This document shows, piece after piece, positions 9,668 to 21,409 of a stretch of DNA of 64,000 nucleotides. The DNA lies in assembly GCF_027887165.1 (NCBI RefSeq), contig NC_077227.1, positions 75,386,305-75,450,304 of the forward strand. The letters are read 5' to 3'. The notes under the pieces were generated by a model that saw only the letters and a program-made list of their open reading frames with translations, was not told where the DNA came from and did not search any database. Both the position numbers and the translations under genes were made by a program. The DNA comes from Monodelphis domestica (taxonomy: Eukaryota > Chordata > Mammalia > Didelphimorphia > Didelphidae). Position 1 is the stretch's first letter. Every line of letters begins with the position of its first letter.

Positions 9668-11151
9668 TGTCAGGTTCTTTCTGGAAAAGGCAGTGAGTCA
9701 TAATCTAAGTTTGGCAAAAGCCTTTTCAACTCTACTTTTTTTTTTAAGTTGTTTATGAACTTAACTCTACTTCTTTGATGGTATTCTCCAGCAATGCAGA
9801 ATATTTTCTTTCTTTTCTTCTTATTCTTAGCAGCAGATGGCAGCACAGAGCAAAGGATACCTTCCCTACTCCTATGTTTTCAGAAGCACTTAAAAAGAGA
9901 ATGTCAGCTTCTCTTTGGCTAGTCAAATCTGCCTAGCCACAAGTGGCAGTGAAGAGAGACTTACAGCCTCTCTAAAGTTTATTCTTTTACTTGAACAACA
10001 TATTAGATCATCAGCTGGACGCTCACTTGGCAAGAGACCTCTATTTACCCTCTGGTTATTAATAAAATTCTCATTTTCTATCACTAAGCCATAATCAAGT
10101 TATAGTTATTTATATATATATATATATAAATCCCATAATCATAAACAGCTTTGGTTTTCATTTTCTCCCATTGTCAGTCTCAAAATTCTCCATTTTTATG
10201 TGCATATGAATCTTTGAAGAACAAAACACCGAAGCAGCCTTCATTCTATGTGCACTCCAGTGTTCTATAGCTTGTCAGGTGCAAATGAACAACTGCTAAC
10301 TCCAGACACTGAGGCAAACTTAGCTCTTGGACTACTTTCTAAGAATTCAGAAGCAGACTTATGTCCCAGACAAATGGATTTCATAGCTTCACCAATACAA
10401 AATAATAAAATTTTAATGTCATACAGCAAATTTTGATGAAGTGAGACATATAAAACTTTGTAACCATATTAAGAAGTATGTAAAATACTAATATTATAAT
10501 AATGACAATAATCAAGTAGGTATTAGGGTCCCTTGGATGAGTTAAGGTTTAGGATTATTGTCAATTTCTTCTCTTTCAATTAAAAAAATGAAATGTTTAC
10601 TATTTACAATACAATGTGACATGCTGGGGATTTATATTTTTATTTGGGGATTTATTATATTTTAAAATCTGTGAACTCTAGAATTTTACATTCTAGTAGA
10701 GGAGACAGATAAGGTAATAGTAACTATCAAGGGGTGTTTTGCTTTGGGGAGTCACTGGGCAGTGAGTGGAACTCGAGGGAAATTGACTGATCATATACTT
10801 TGTGCTAGTTACAGCAGTGTTAATTTGATTATAGTTCTAGAGCTGGAAGGATGTAATTCATTCAGTAGCAAGGCACATGACAAGTTTCAGTGATCCAAAG
10901 GGTACGTCAGTAAATAGGTAGATGTTAATAAAATGGCTGGAGTAGAATGTGAAATATGGTTGGGGCTAGTTTTAGCATAATTTCCAATTTCTCTCCAGGA
11001 TGGTTGGACTAATTCACAGCTCCACTAATAGCATGTTATAATATTCTAGTGTATTATCGTCCTATTATTATGGTTATAGCACACCCTTAGTTGTCACATG
11101 TTTGTTCTGATACTTCACCATAATATCATGGTTTGGGGTTCAGAAGGAGAG
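9668..11151. other. Intergenic, mostly unrecognised
   Basis: AT-rich sequence with a TA microsatellite near 10110-10128. No exon or well-supported repeat was recognised. The ORF at 10248-10436 has no recognisable domain. Confidence 0.35.
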
Positions 11152-11703
11152 TGTTAGATCCAAAATTAGGATTTAAGACTGATTATATTATATTTTGGTC
11201 GCCAAGGATTTCACTTATAAAATCCTAAATGAAACACTCAAGTCAGTATGGAGTTTTATGGTAATTTAATTACAGCAGGAGAGAGAAATTATTAGAGGGA
11301 GAGAGGGAGAGGGAGAGAAGAAAAAGAGGTTAACTCTACCACTGTGCCTCAAGCTGAGCCAAGTGGGACCTTAAGGCCTTGGAGAGCCAAGGCAGAGAAG
11401 GGAGTCAGTCCTTTCACTCACGTGACCCATCTGAAGGAAAGCTGTCTGCAGGCCTCCTCCCAGCTCGAGCTCCAGGATCGAACTGGGGTCTAGCCCTCTC
11501 CACAGGAAGTCAGCGAACTCCAGAGGCAGTTCTCTACCTCACTTCCTGCGTCTCACATGTGCCAATGGTGGCTCAAGCTTGGCTTAGGACAGCCCAGGGA
11601 GGCAGTTAGTTATTTCTGATTTGTCATTAGCTAGCACATGCCCATGTAGTGTGGGTGTGCACATTCTTGGATGCTAGACCAAGCAAGATGGAGAAAATTT
11701 ACA
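11152..11703 (-). mobile_element. Endogenous retrovirus LTR, minus strand
   Basis: On the minus strand it begins TGTAAATTTTCTCC and ends TCTAACA. It shares a layout with the LTRs at 12722, 37831 and 50548: the 'actcaagtcagtatggagtttta' segment, a purine-rich tract (11278-11330), the 'agtcagtcctttcactcac' segment, and 'ttaggacagcccaggg'. It lacks a clear flanking duplication, so it is probably part of a rearranged provirus. Confidence 0.6.
11278..11330. repeat. GA-rich simple repeat
   Basis: GAGAGGGAGAGAGG-type purine tract inside the LTR. Confidence 0.8.
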
Positions 11704-12098
11704 ATAACCCTCTTCACGGGGGGAATGTAAAAATATTATTATTTTAAATTGCAAAGTTTAAATTCTGTTTGAGAAGAATTTTGGGTGAAGAAACATGATT
11801 CCTCTCCGAATCCAGAAACTGAACTGTTTGGAGAAGACACCATGAAGATGCCTCCACAGACCACAAGCTGCACGAGAAGATCAAAAATGAACTTTGGTAT
11901 GGTTGATTGAATATTTATTTGTATGTATACTCTTATGCCAAAGGGGACTGCCCCCTAACTGGTTTTTTGTCAATGTGTCTAGCAATTATTGGTTTTGTTC
12001 TTTTTTCCTCTTATCCTCAAATTATTGGAATCTTTAAGTTGATTATGTTTACATGATCCTTTTGGGGAAACTTTTCCCAATAGGATAAAAAGAAGGTA
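11704..12098 (+). mobile_element. Retroviral internal 3' region, + strand
   Basis: This region holds the segment with GAACTGTTTGGAGAAGA and 'gccaaaggggactgcccccta'. It ends in a purine-rich tract (GGATAAAAAGAAGG) immediately before an LTR, as expected of the 3' end of a provirus. The same segment is present in the opposite orientation at 13389-13800. No intact reading frame is present. Confidence 0.55.
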
Positions 12099-12435
12099 TG
12101 TAAAATGGAGATTTGAAGCCCAGACTTCAATTCCCAGAAGTCCTTGGTAGTTCCCAGAATTCTCTATAATATTACCAGAGTCCTTACCTGGGCCAAGAAC
12201 AAAATGGGTATTTAAACTGACTGTACTGCCTACTTGCCCCACCTCTCTCTCTGCTTCCCCTTCAAGGCTCACGAGGCTTTCTACCTAGCAGGCAAGATGT
12301 AGAGTAAGTGGTTGTGAATGGGCTCTGTGCCTAGGCATGTGCTTTCTTATTTTGTATTTTTTTTATTTCTTAATCTTTAATAAACCTCATGAAAATATAA
12401 TACTTTTAGCAGAGAAACTAATTTTAACTGTTACA
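12099..12435 (+). mobile_element. ERV 3' LTR, + strand
   Basis: The 337-bp unit begins TGTAAAATGG and ends CTGTTACA. It carries a TATA-like TATTTAAA near 12211, AATAAA near 12379 and a polypurine tract directly upstream. It differs from the 650-740 bp minus-strand LTR family nearby. Confidence 0.6.
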
Positions 12436-12721
12436 AGAGTAACTTAAGAGAGCTTACTGGATCAATGAACAGACACTAAAGGAGAGTCCTCTCTAATACC
12501 TTTTGATCCAAGTCTGGGTTTTTCCTTCCATGGCCGGTCCAGCTGATGGAGTTTATGCCAAGATTGAATCTTCCTGACTCCAGGCTTGGCATTCTATCCA
12601 CTATACCACTGATTCCTTCTCTTATTGGCACTATCAAGTAAGAAGGAGATTCCATAGGTACTATTCTTTGGGTTAACCAAAAATGTTGATATTGCATAAT
12701 AGGGAATTGGTCAATGAGAGC

Positions 12722-13388
12722 TGTAAGGGTTAAAAATTAAAGGGTTGGACTAAATATATAAAAATGTGGTTGCCAAAATTATTACTCAAGTCAGAATGAC
12801 TTTTTATGGTAGTTAATTTACAAAAGGAGAAAGAGTGAAAGTAAGGAAATGAGAAAGTAAGGAGATAATTACTCTGGCCTGGCCCAAACTAGGCTGGGCC
12901 TCAGAGGCCCCAGCAAAGGGGGCCCAAAAGTAAATTAATCAAGGGGTTTTAGCCACAAGGCCTCCTCCAAGACAAGGGGCCTCTCCTAAGGCTAGAACCT
13001 CCAGAAAAAGTCAAGAAAAGGAGTCAGCCTTTTTTCACTCACCCAAGTGGTAGTTTTAAGGGAAAATTCAAGAGCAGTCCAAGGTCCCAAACTGGAGCTC
13101 CTTCAAGGTCAAGTTCGAAGGCAAAAGAGCTGGTCATGAGAAGTTTCTCCCATTTTTTAAAGACCCTTCCTTTTGTCACTTCCTGTGCCTTCCTTCCACT
13201 TTATGTGGACCAATTGCAGCTATACTTTGCTTAGGACTGCCCAGGGGGTAGTCAGTGGGTTTTGATTTGTCACCTACTATAGTGCAAGTGAGTAACAGAT
13301 CTACCCATACTTAAGGATAAGTGGGATGTATACACTTCTGGTGAGTAAATCTAAAAGTGGGCAGGGGAGAGTTAATCCCATTTTCACA
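12722..13388 (-). mobile_element. ERV LTR, minus strand
   Basis: On the minus strand it begins TGTGAAAATGGG and ends CCCTTACA (667 bp). It aligns along its length with the LTRs at 37831-38476 and 50548-51284. Retroviral internal sequence follows on its right. Confidence 0.65.
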
Positions 13389-14000
13389 ATCCCTGCTGTG
13401 ATCATTTGGGAGATTAGTCTCCCCAATTGATTATTTAACATAATTGGTTTATACATCTAAAAATCTTCCAACTACAGGTGTATACAATATTGCACCTTCT
13501 AAAAGAAAACAAAATAGTTAGAGATAAGAGGTAAATAGGAGAGAGAGAAAGCAAAACCAATGTTTGCTAGACATATTGACAAAGACCCAATTAGGGGGCA
13601 GTCCCCTTTAGCATAAGAGCATACATTCAAAATAACTGTGTTCAACCTCCCAATCAATTGCACCCCAAAGTTCATTCTGGAAATTCTTGGTGCAGTGTAG
13701 GTTTCTGCAGGTATCTTTCTCCAAACAGTTCATTTTCTGGATTCAAGGAGTTAGCAAGCTTCTTTTCCAGAATTTTTTCTCAAAAAATTTTAAATATTGG
13801 ATTTTATGAAAAGATATACAATCCCCCCTGAGGAGGGTGTTGACCAACATCCAAATCAGCTTAGGACACATGGTTGAGTTATGGAGTATATGAGTCAATT
13901 ATCAAAAGAAAAACAAAAAACATAAAAAGAAAAACAAATAGAAGAAAAATTAAACTTTGGGAGAAAGAAAAATTCAAAATCAGAATCAAAATATCAAAAG
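13389..14000 (-). mobile_element. Retroviral internal 3' region, minus strand
   Basis: This is the reverse complement of the segment at 11704-12098: 'ttagggggcagtccccttta' and 'tctttctccaaacagttcatt' match it base for base over long runs. It abuts the minus-strand LTR as internal sequence would. It is non-coding now. Confidence 0.55.
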
Positions 14001-14779
14001 TCTATGTATATAAAAATTTCTAAGTAAACAAGAATAAATTCATAACAGTCCAATTAATGTAATTTCTGTCCCACAAGTCTGTAGGACAAAATGCAGTAGT
14101 ATTCATTGAAGTAATCTTCATTGGCAGCCAGGACTACAGGAAGTTGCCATACTATAAGAGAGAAAAAGGACTAGATTTTCCATGTAAAAAAGTAAGTATC
14201 ATTTCCTGGTCTGATTTTACCTTTACTCTCAGGGATAGGGAGAGCCAGGATAATAGCCAAACTTCGGTACTTGTCCCAATGTGGGAGGGGGAAGACCTGC
14301 ATCTGACGTATGTCAAATAACCACAACCTCAAACTTCAAACCAGGCCTCTGTCTTGGCACAGATTCCCATCAATTCCAATGGGATTGGTTTGGTCTTTTT
14401 GACCTTGTGCTCATAGGCACTATGCAGATTGCTTTTTGTGCTCTCCTTGGCACTTCAGTGGCTCTTTTGTTCCCTTCACCAGGAATCAGACATAATCATT
14501 AATCACTGTCCCATAACATTTATCAATAAATGGCAGGTTTCCATAGTCTAAAGCTTTTGGATATGCGCCAATATTATAGCATATATATATGTACATATAC
14601 ATATGTATATATATATATATAATAAACTTATATTACTGCAGAATAAAAAAGATTAATATTATATGTACTTTTAGTAAAAAAAATAAGAAAGAGAAAAAGA
14701 TAAATATTCTATTAAAATAAAAAGAAAAGCAATAATAAAATAAAAATTCAGGAATTCAATGTGTTCCCAAAAAGAGTGT
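14001..14779. other. Probable ERV remnant plus TA-rich repeat
   Basis: A-rich and TA-rich sequence, including alternating TATATATG/ACATATA near 14580-14625. It is likely decayed retroviral interior, but I cannot assign a gene. The 73-codon ORF at 14281 has no recognisable domain. Confidence 0.3.
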
Positions 14780-15480
14780 CCACTTGCCTATGGACTTTTA
14801 TTTATCTCCAATGTCTGTGTTTATTTCCCTTTTATCTCCAGATTATTGTAACTTATAAGTTGGTTATGTTTACAAGATCCATTGGGGAGACTAGTCTTCC
14901 AAAGGATCTCAAGGGAATTTTGTGTAATTAGAATCGGTTACCCTAAAAACTACAGGTCTTAGTCCTGGGAGTGTATGGTTTTAGTGAGCTCATTTCTGAA
15001 AGTACCTGATGTTGTGGATTCTAGGGAATTTACTAGGCTCTCCTCTTTACAGCATGCTGAAGGATTCTCTGGCTGTTTCAGGTCCAATAACCATAGATTG
15101 AAGAAATGGACTTTTTATTGGCTATTGAGTTTGAGCTAGGAGTACATTAAAAAATACCACCTGGCCAAAACACATCTATCTCCCTGATTGCTCAAATCTG
15201 TTTGGTTTTTCTTAGTTTTACACCGGTCCCACAAAGCACTCATGTAACATCATTCCAATTATTTCAGGACTTTTTAATACTTCATCTAAACTCCATGATT
15301 GATTATTTGAGAAATGTTCTCACCTGGTTGAAATGTCAGGGAGTAGCATTTTTTTTTTATCACTTACTTTAACTGGAGTGGAGTGACTGGATTTACTTAT
15401 TCAATTAATCTCCACCCTTATACTGGAAATTTGGTAACACCCTATGGGGCCATTATAACATAAAACCAGGGTTGGGGTAG
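14780..15480 (+). mobile_element. ERV internal fragment, + strand, and undetermined ERV-like sequence
   Basis: 14800-14950 repeats the 'taagttggttatgtttaca' segment of 11704-12098 in the same orientation. The remainder to 15480 may be more retroviral interior, but I could not place it. Confidence 0.4.
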
Positions 15481-15719
15481 TGGTGGTCGGAAAGGAGATA
15501 GATAGACAGATACCTAAGGAACTTGGCTAAGTGCCTTTTGAATGCACACCCGGTTCTAGCACAGTAGTCAATAAAAAATCAGTTTCACCACCATCTGATT
15601 AGCAGACTGGAAATAGTCATAGAATACAGTATTCTCTTCTTCATTTCTATTCCAAAATGGAGATCAAGTCCTTCTCCATTCCATGCCATCAGGCCCTTCT
15701 AAAAGTGGGCTCTTATTGG

Positions 15720-16076
15720 CCAATCCCTCATTACATTCATAAAATATTCTCCTGGTTCTGCTCAGATCACTCTTTATTAGTTTATACATGTCTTCCCAGG
15801 TGTTTCTGCAACCCTTCTTTTTGTCATTTCTTTTAACACAAAAGTATTCTCTTATATTCCTACACCATAATGGGTTCAGCTGTTCCCCTACTGGTGGGTA
15901 TCCCTTTAGCTTTCATATCCCTTTAGCTACCACAAATAGTCACTCTAAATATTTTTGTACATATAGATCCTTTTCCTTTTCTTTTGATCGTTTTGAGGAG
16001 TTTAGTGACTCTGGGGTTCGGTTCTCCAAATTGCTTTGCAGAGCAGCTGGAGTTGGCCACAGTAACTCACTAAAGA
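15720..16076 (-). mobile_element. L1 ORF2 end fragment
   Basis: 'ttctcctggttctgctcaga', 'acaccataatgggttcag' and TTTTTGTACATATAGATCC are the complement of old L1 ORF2. The 97-codon + strand ORF here is antisense to it. Confidence 0.6.
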
Positions 16077-16394
16077 ACTAATTGAGTTCACACTTCTTCT
16101 TTTTCAACCATGAGACAGAACTGTTTTGACAGGTCTTAAGGAAATGATTAGAGGATGTGTTTTCTTGCTCTTTTTCTTTTTCTAAGAATAATTAAGAGGC
16201 AACCAATGGAAATGTGGTTTAGTTAAAGCAGACAACCTTCATCCCCTCAAATGATGGAATTGGCTACTCTCAAGTCAGGACAAGGGATAGAACAGGTTGT
16301 TTGGAGCTCTCCCTAGGAAGAATTTCAGTTGTGGCAATCACCGGTGTTTTAAAATTGTCTCTCTTTCCCAAGTACTGCTTTTCTCAAGATCAAT

Positions 16395-16500
16395 CAATTC
16401 AATAAGGCTTTCTGAAGTACCTACTATGTGTAAGGTACCACGCTAGTTGCTAGGACTACAAAGACAAAAACGGATCCTTCCAATCGAACAATATTTGTTA
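16395..16500 (-). mobile_element. L2 3' end fragment
   Basis: 'gtacctactatgtgtaaggt' followed by 'ctaggactacaaagac' is the reverse L2 3' end. Confidence 0.5.
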
Positions 16501-16539
16501 TAGATAGCAATAGTGCTGGAAAATGTACTTGGAGTTTAT

Positions 16540-16700
16540 CTACTCTATTCAAACCCTCCTACCCTTCTGCAGATGGGAAAACTGAGGTCCAGAGAGCGAA
16601 AGGCGCTTTTCTAAAGTCATGCCAGAGGTAGCTAAGTAGTAACAGAGGCAGAATTTTAAGCTGTGCCTTCTGATTTCAAATCTTTGACTCTTTTCCCTAG
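16540..16700 (-). mobile_element. MIR SINE fragment
   Basis: 'gcagatgggaaaactgaggt', 'ccagagagcg' and 'agctaagtagtaacagaggc' form a decayed MIR-type unit. Confidence 0.5.
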
Positions 16701-16702
16701 AG

Positions 16703-16890
16703 CAGGGGTTCTTAATCTGTGTATCCAATAATTTTTAATATATGTATTTTGATAACTGTATTTCAATATACTTGGTTTCCTTGATAATCCTATGTATTTC
16801 ATTTTATGCATTTAAAAATTTCTTCTGATAAAGGATCCATAGGCTTTGCTAGACTACCAAAGGGATCCTAAGACATAAAAAAGTGAATAA
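16703..16890 (+). mobile_element. hAT (Charlie-like) fragment
   Basis: It begins CAGGGGTTCTTAATCTG and has the body 'ataactgtatttcaatatac'. It is the same family as 59185-59330. Confidence 0.55.
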
Positions 16891-17955
16891 TCCCTTTACT
16901 ATTCTCCTTCCATAGGCCCAGTGTTGTAGCCCAAGGCAAGTGGAATACTATTTATTATGCTGGAAATATAGGATAAACAGAGAGGATAGAAGAATGTGCA
17001 AGGGGGAAAAATCACTCTAACAAGAATGAGAACCAGGGATCCAATCTGCTTAAGAAGGGTGGGTAGGAGGTCTTGATAATTGTCTAAAGGTTCCTTTTTT
17101 TTTGGTCTGTATGCCAGAGGTCAAGACTGTGAGCCTGAATAACAGTAGAGCTGGAAATGTGTTGACTAGCCCCAAGAAATGCTTTCTAATTAATAAAGTT
17201 TTGACTTCCTGTAGGAAGCAGCAATTGCCACAGGAAGCAGATGGCAACTATGGAAGTGGAATGCAGTAAGAAGAGCCCTGGGTTCTTATTTAGAGTGGGT
17301 ACTAGCCTGAGGGCAGTGATAGAGTGTTGGGAGGGCACCCGGGCCATGCCAAGAACCAGGGAGGAAGGAACAGATTCATGATGCAGAGAAGCAAATCTGG
17401 ACTTTGCCCTTCAGTGGTACTTTGTCATGTGGTCCATGTAGGTTTTGAAAGATGGTAGAGCCTAATAGAGGAGAGGCTTGTTGGATTATCTGGGCTCTTG
17501 AGTTATATCTCGATTTGAGTAGGGGCGGAACACAATTTCAGGGATGACATAAAAAATATGGAACCACTTTATCAGTCTTTGAGAAAAATGGGACCCATCA
17601 AAGGGGAATGTTTTCTTAATCCACTAGACCATAGAGGTTTAGATAATAATTCTTTTTTTATTTGCTATGTGTAATCTATGATCTGTACCTTATTAGCTTG
17701 ATGCTGGCAAAGAACTTGAAGACATCTAGATAAGATCCAGGAAGGAACCTCCAAATCAAACGTTCCCAGGGTGTGGGCATGAGCCATAGATTGTGATTTT
17801 ATTATTGATAAGCTTCCCAGATTCAACTTGATCCATCTTTCCTTAAATGGACTCATGAGTTACACATTTCTTCCATAGAATAAATACATAGTATCTCTCA
17901 TACACATATGTGTTACAATTTTCAAATGTATGTATGAGGTTAAAAAAAAAAAGTA
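16891..17955. other. Intergenic, about 1 kb without recognised repeats
   Basis: Apparently unique sequence with short ORFs of 60-65 codons and no domain. It is one of the few repeat-poor blocks left of the gene. Confidence 0.35.
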
Positions 17956-17959
17956 TGAG

Positions 17960-18205
17960 ATAGCTATGTGTTACAGTAGATAGAGTGCTGAACCTGGAAT
18001 CAAGAAGAACTTAGCTCAAATCCTCCCTTAGATACTTACTATATGACCCCGAGGAAATCACTTCATCTCTATCTGCCTCAGTTTCTCATCTTTAAAATGG
18101 GAATAATAGCATTTTCTTCCTAGGTTTGTTGTGAGGTTAAAATGAGATAGTATTGTAAAGCACTTTGAAAACCTCAAAGCGCTATATAAATGCAAGCTAT
18201 TACAG
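17960..18205 (+). mobile_element. MIR-family SINE, near full length
   Basis: A tRNA-like head ('gtagatagagtgctgaacct'), CTCAGTTTCTCATCTTTAAA core and an 'aaagcgctatataaatgcaa' tail, all in order. Confidence 0.75.
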
Positions 18206-18420
18206 TAAGGCTCCTGTATCCATGGGGGATTTGTTCCTAGACTACCAAGGATGGCTGAAACTGTGGATATAAATAATTAAACATCTGTTGACCGCATCTA
18301 TTACATTATTTTCTTGTTCATGCATACATATAATAAAATTTCGTTGAAAAAATGAGTACACAGTTAATAATAAAGTATATTATACATTATTATATAATAC
18401 TTTCTTGGGGTATTATGGTT
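18206..18420 (+). mobile_element. Tigger-like DNA transposon fragment (tentative)
   Basis: It starts CAGTAAGGCTCCTGTATCC followed by ATGGGGGATTTGTTCC and 'gctgaaactgtggata', the end sequence style of pogo/Tigger elements. No matching inverted end was found nearby. Confidence 0.45.
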
Positions 18421-18574
18421 GTTCAGGGCAGATTCGCACCTCTGCTGAGAGGACTCGCTGAGCCATTTTTGGGGCTTCTCACCCACCTTTGGTGTCCATC
18501 TTTCACCTAACTCTCTTGCCTGTGACTCCAAGAAGCTATAGCTTGCACAGTGGCCAAACCATCTTGGCAGATGA

Positions 18575-18634
18575 TCTAAATCAGGTTGAGGGTAATTGAT
18601 GGGCCACAAACAATTACCCTCAACCTGATTTAGA
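18575..18634. repeat. Perfect inverted repeat, 24-bp arms, 12-bp loop
   Basis: The left arm 18575-18598 and right arm 18611-18634 are exact reverse complements. The loop is ATGGGCCACAAA. After one mismatch pairing resumes with at least one more base. Confidence 0.95.
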
Positions 18635-18639
18635 CCATA

Positions 18640-18960
18640 GTTAGGGACAATGTTTGCCCCAAGCATGTGAAGACTCCCCTGTAAAATTGGTGGATGAGAA
18701 CAATTGTTCCCAGAGCCATGAAAGGTGCCGAAGCAGGTGCTGCAGAGAGCTTAGAGCTAGCCAAGGTCATCCACTGCATCTGGGGCCATCACCAGGTATC
18801 CTGACTTTTGTCTTGCCACTGGACTTCAATGGCTCTGGAAGAGAAAGTGAGGCTGACAACTACAGGCAACTCTCCATTTTTTTCTGTGGTTGATCAGTAG
18901 ACACCAACCAAATCAATGGTCAGAGGGGGCTCTATTGCATTATTACTCTTTTTGAGCTTC
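18640..18960 (+). mobile_element. Dispersed marsupial repeat (unclassified non-LTR-related)
   Basis: 'agctagccaaggtcatccac', TTTTGTCTTGCCACTGGACT and GGCTCTGGAAGAGAAAGTGA are phrases I recognise as common in marsupial genomic DNA. The family name was not determined. Confidence 0.45.
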
Positions 18961-19369
18961 ATTTGTTGTGCTTAATAAAATAGAAATTCGCTTGAGAAAA
19001 TTACCAAATTCAGAAAAGTTTTTACTATGTGTTTCCTCAAAAAAAAAAAAAACAAACAATAGATATAACCACTGCTTATTCCTACTAGTTCTAAGTATTG
19101 TGTATAAATGGAGATTTTTGAGTCTTTGGACTTTATCCCCCAGAAGTCCCTTAGAATTTCCCCAAATTCCCTTTTCCTGCATCCCCGCATTTTGCAATGT
19201 ATTTAAGTGGCTGTAACTCTTCCCTCTTGCTCTTTTTGGACCTATGACCCGTTGAATTCAAGCAGTTCTTTTGTTTTCATTATTATTAATAAAACTTTAT
19301 AAAATATAATATTTTGTTATGGATTTTTTTTTTAAAAACCCACAATTGGCAGTATTAATTAGTCAACAA

Positions 19370-19495
19370 TCAGTAAGCTTTGACTAAGTAATTACTATGT
19401 CCTAAGATCTGGGGATACAAAGAAACAAAGAAAAAACAAGGTCCCTGCTCTCAAGAATTTCACATTCTAATGTAGGAAACAATATGTAAATAGCT
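19370..19495 (-). mobile_element. L2 3' end fragment
   Basis: 'aagtaattactatgtcctaa' and 'ctgctctcaagaatttcaca' followed by TTCTAATG form the reverse L2 end. Confidence 0.5.
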
Positions 19496-19609
19496 TTATA
19501 TAAACTAGCTAGTACTTTGCAAGTAATGAGTTGTACCCCAACTCCATTCATTTGAGTTTCTCAAATTGCAAAAAATAAATAAATAAATTGGGACCCACTG
19601 ATCAGTGCC

Positions 19610-19745
19610 CCATTAGGCAGATGAGAAAACTGAGGTGATGTAAAGTTACCACCTTACAAAGTAAGTAAGGGACCTGAGACTTGAGCACAAGTCTCCTGAC
19701 TCTACAGCCAAAAATCTTTCCACCACACCACATTGCCATTCTCAG
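19610..19745 (-). mobile_element. MIR SINE fragment
   Basis: 'ggcagatgagaaaactgagg', 'ctgagacttgagcacaagtc' and TCCTGACTCTA form a reverse MIR-like unit. Confidence 0.45.
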
Positions 19746-19989
19746 AAAATAAAGCGCCTTTATAAGGAAGCTGGGCTTTAAAAAAAAAAAAGGCAAAATA
19801 TTCATAAATCATGTGAAGGCATGTTGGTATGTATCGTGTGGCTCAAAAGCAATGCTCTCTACCTCCCCACCCCCCACCCCAACAAGCTGCCACTACGGAT
19901 GAGGAGGACAAAAATATCTCCTGACAGAGCTTCTATTTATGAAGCAGCCTTAAAGGTAAACAGGGATCACCCTGTGCAAAATTGTGAAG

Positions 19990-20260
19990 TGAGTCAAGGG
20001 CCTCCCCCTCTTCCTTTTCCCTTCCCTCTCCTCTCCTCTCCTTTCCTCGGTAATATTTTTCCTTTTCCTCTTTCTCCTCTCCTTTCTTCCTTCCTTCCTT
20101 CCTTCAATCCTTTTCCCTCCTCCTCTGTTTTCCTTTCTTCTAATTTCCTTCTCTCTCCCAGTCCCCTTCCTTACTTTCCCCTTCCCCCCTTTCTTTCCTT
20201 CTCTTCTCATCTTTATACATTTTCTGTCACATTTTTTAATTTCTACACTCCCTTTCCTTC
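19990..20260. repeat. Polypyrimidine tract
   Basis: About 250 bp with very few purines on the + strand (CCTCTCC, CTTCC and TTTCC blocks). The overlapping 147- and 86-codon ORFs are compositional artefacts. Confidence 0.85.
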
Positions 20261-20479
20261 CTAATTAGGTCACTGCCCACTCTACTGTCTACCTAGTCTC
20301 CTACTTTATGTCTCCTTTTGACAGGACAAAAGTAAATCTAATTTAGTTATTTGTACTTTCTGATGAACTGATGACATTTGAGTGGGAATGAATTTCATTC
20401 AAGTGAACTTTTGCTTGAATGAAAAACTTTACCCCTTTCTTTGTTACAGAGATTTGGGGCATCAGTAGCCAGGCAGAAT

Positions 20480-20830
20480 GAGTTTTTTTTTTTAATTTTA
20501 TTCATTTATTTAATTTTTAATTTTAATTTTTAATATTTTCCCATGTATACATGATTCATTTTCTTGCCCTCCCCTCTTCCCTCCCCCGTCCCAGAGCCAC
20601 CAAGCAATTCCACTGGGTTGTACAAATGTTATCCCTTGATACCTATTTCCATATTATTCATTTTTACTATAGAGGGACCTTTTAAAGCCTAAACCCCAAT
20701 TCATATTCATATACATGTGACAAGTGATGTCATAGATTGTTCTTTTGCATTTCTACTCCCATAGTTCTTTCTCTCAATGTGGTTACTATTCTTCCCCAAA
20801 GCCCTTAAGGAGTGTCCTGGCTTGTTGCAT
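20480..20830 (-). mobile_element. L1 3' UTR fragment
   Basis: A T-run start, TTCCCATGTATACATGATTC, CAATTCCACTGGGTTGTACA and TATTTCCATATTATTCATTT, the same subfamily as 23960-24530. Confidence 0.75.
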
Positions 20831-21109
20831 TGCTACTGGTAGCAAAGTTAGGGGGAGATTTTGAGGGATCGAGAGTTGAATCTGAGGTGAGGTGACAGGT
20901 AGATAGAAGGGAGTAAGACCTTAACTTTGCCAAAAAACAAGCAATGGGCTGACTTGGCTCCAGCAGCTGAGATTTCTATTATTCTTCAGGAGTTGTTCAT
21001 AGCTAAAGAGCTTTCATCACTGGCTTCTTGTAGGATCTAAAGTCATCTCCAATTTCTCCATGTCGGTGCCCTCCCTTTAAACGTGGCACCAGTGGCAAAG
21101 GTTTGGAGT

Positions 21110-21330
21110 AAGAATGACCAGTTCAATCCTGCCTGTTTCTTGCTAGCTGTGTGACCCCAGGCAATTCACATAACCTCTGTCTATCTCAGTTTCCTCAACT
21201 GTAAAAAGGAGATAATAAGAGCATCTACCTCACAGGGTTATTGTAAGGATCAAATAGAATAATACTTGTAAAAATGCTTAGCTCAGTGCCTGGTGCATAG
21301 GCACTAAATAAATGCTTTATTCTTTCTCCT
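21110..21330 (+). mobile_element. MIR-family SINE
   Basis: 'ttgctagctgtgtgacccca', TCTCAGTTTCCTCAACTGTA, 'acctcacagggttattgtaa' and an 'actaaataaatgctttatt' tail. Confidence 0.7.
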
Positions 21331-21409
21331 GCCCTGCTTTTCCCATTAGGTCTCTTCCTTATCTGAGCCTCGAACTTTATCTTCCCCTACCACTATGTCT
21401 AGTCATAGG

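Noticed and set aside
19821..20264. 147-codon ORF
   Set aside because: It is produced by the polypyrimidine tract and is rich in Ser, Pro, Phe and Leu without a domain.
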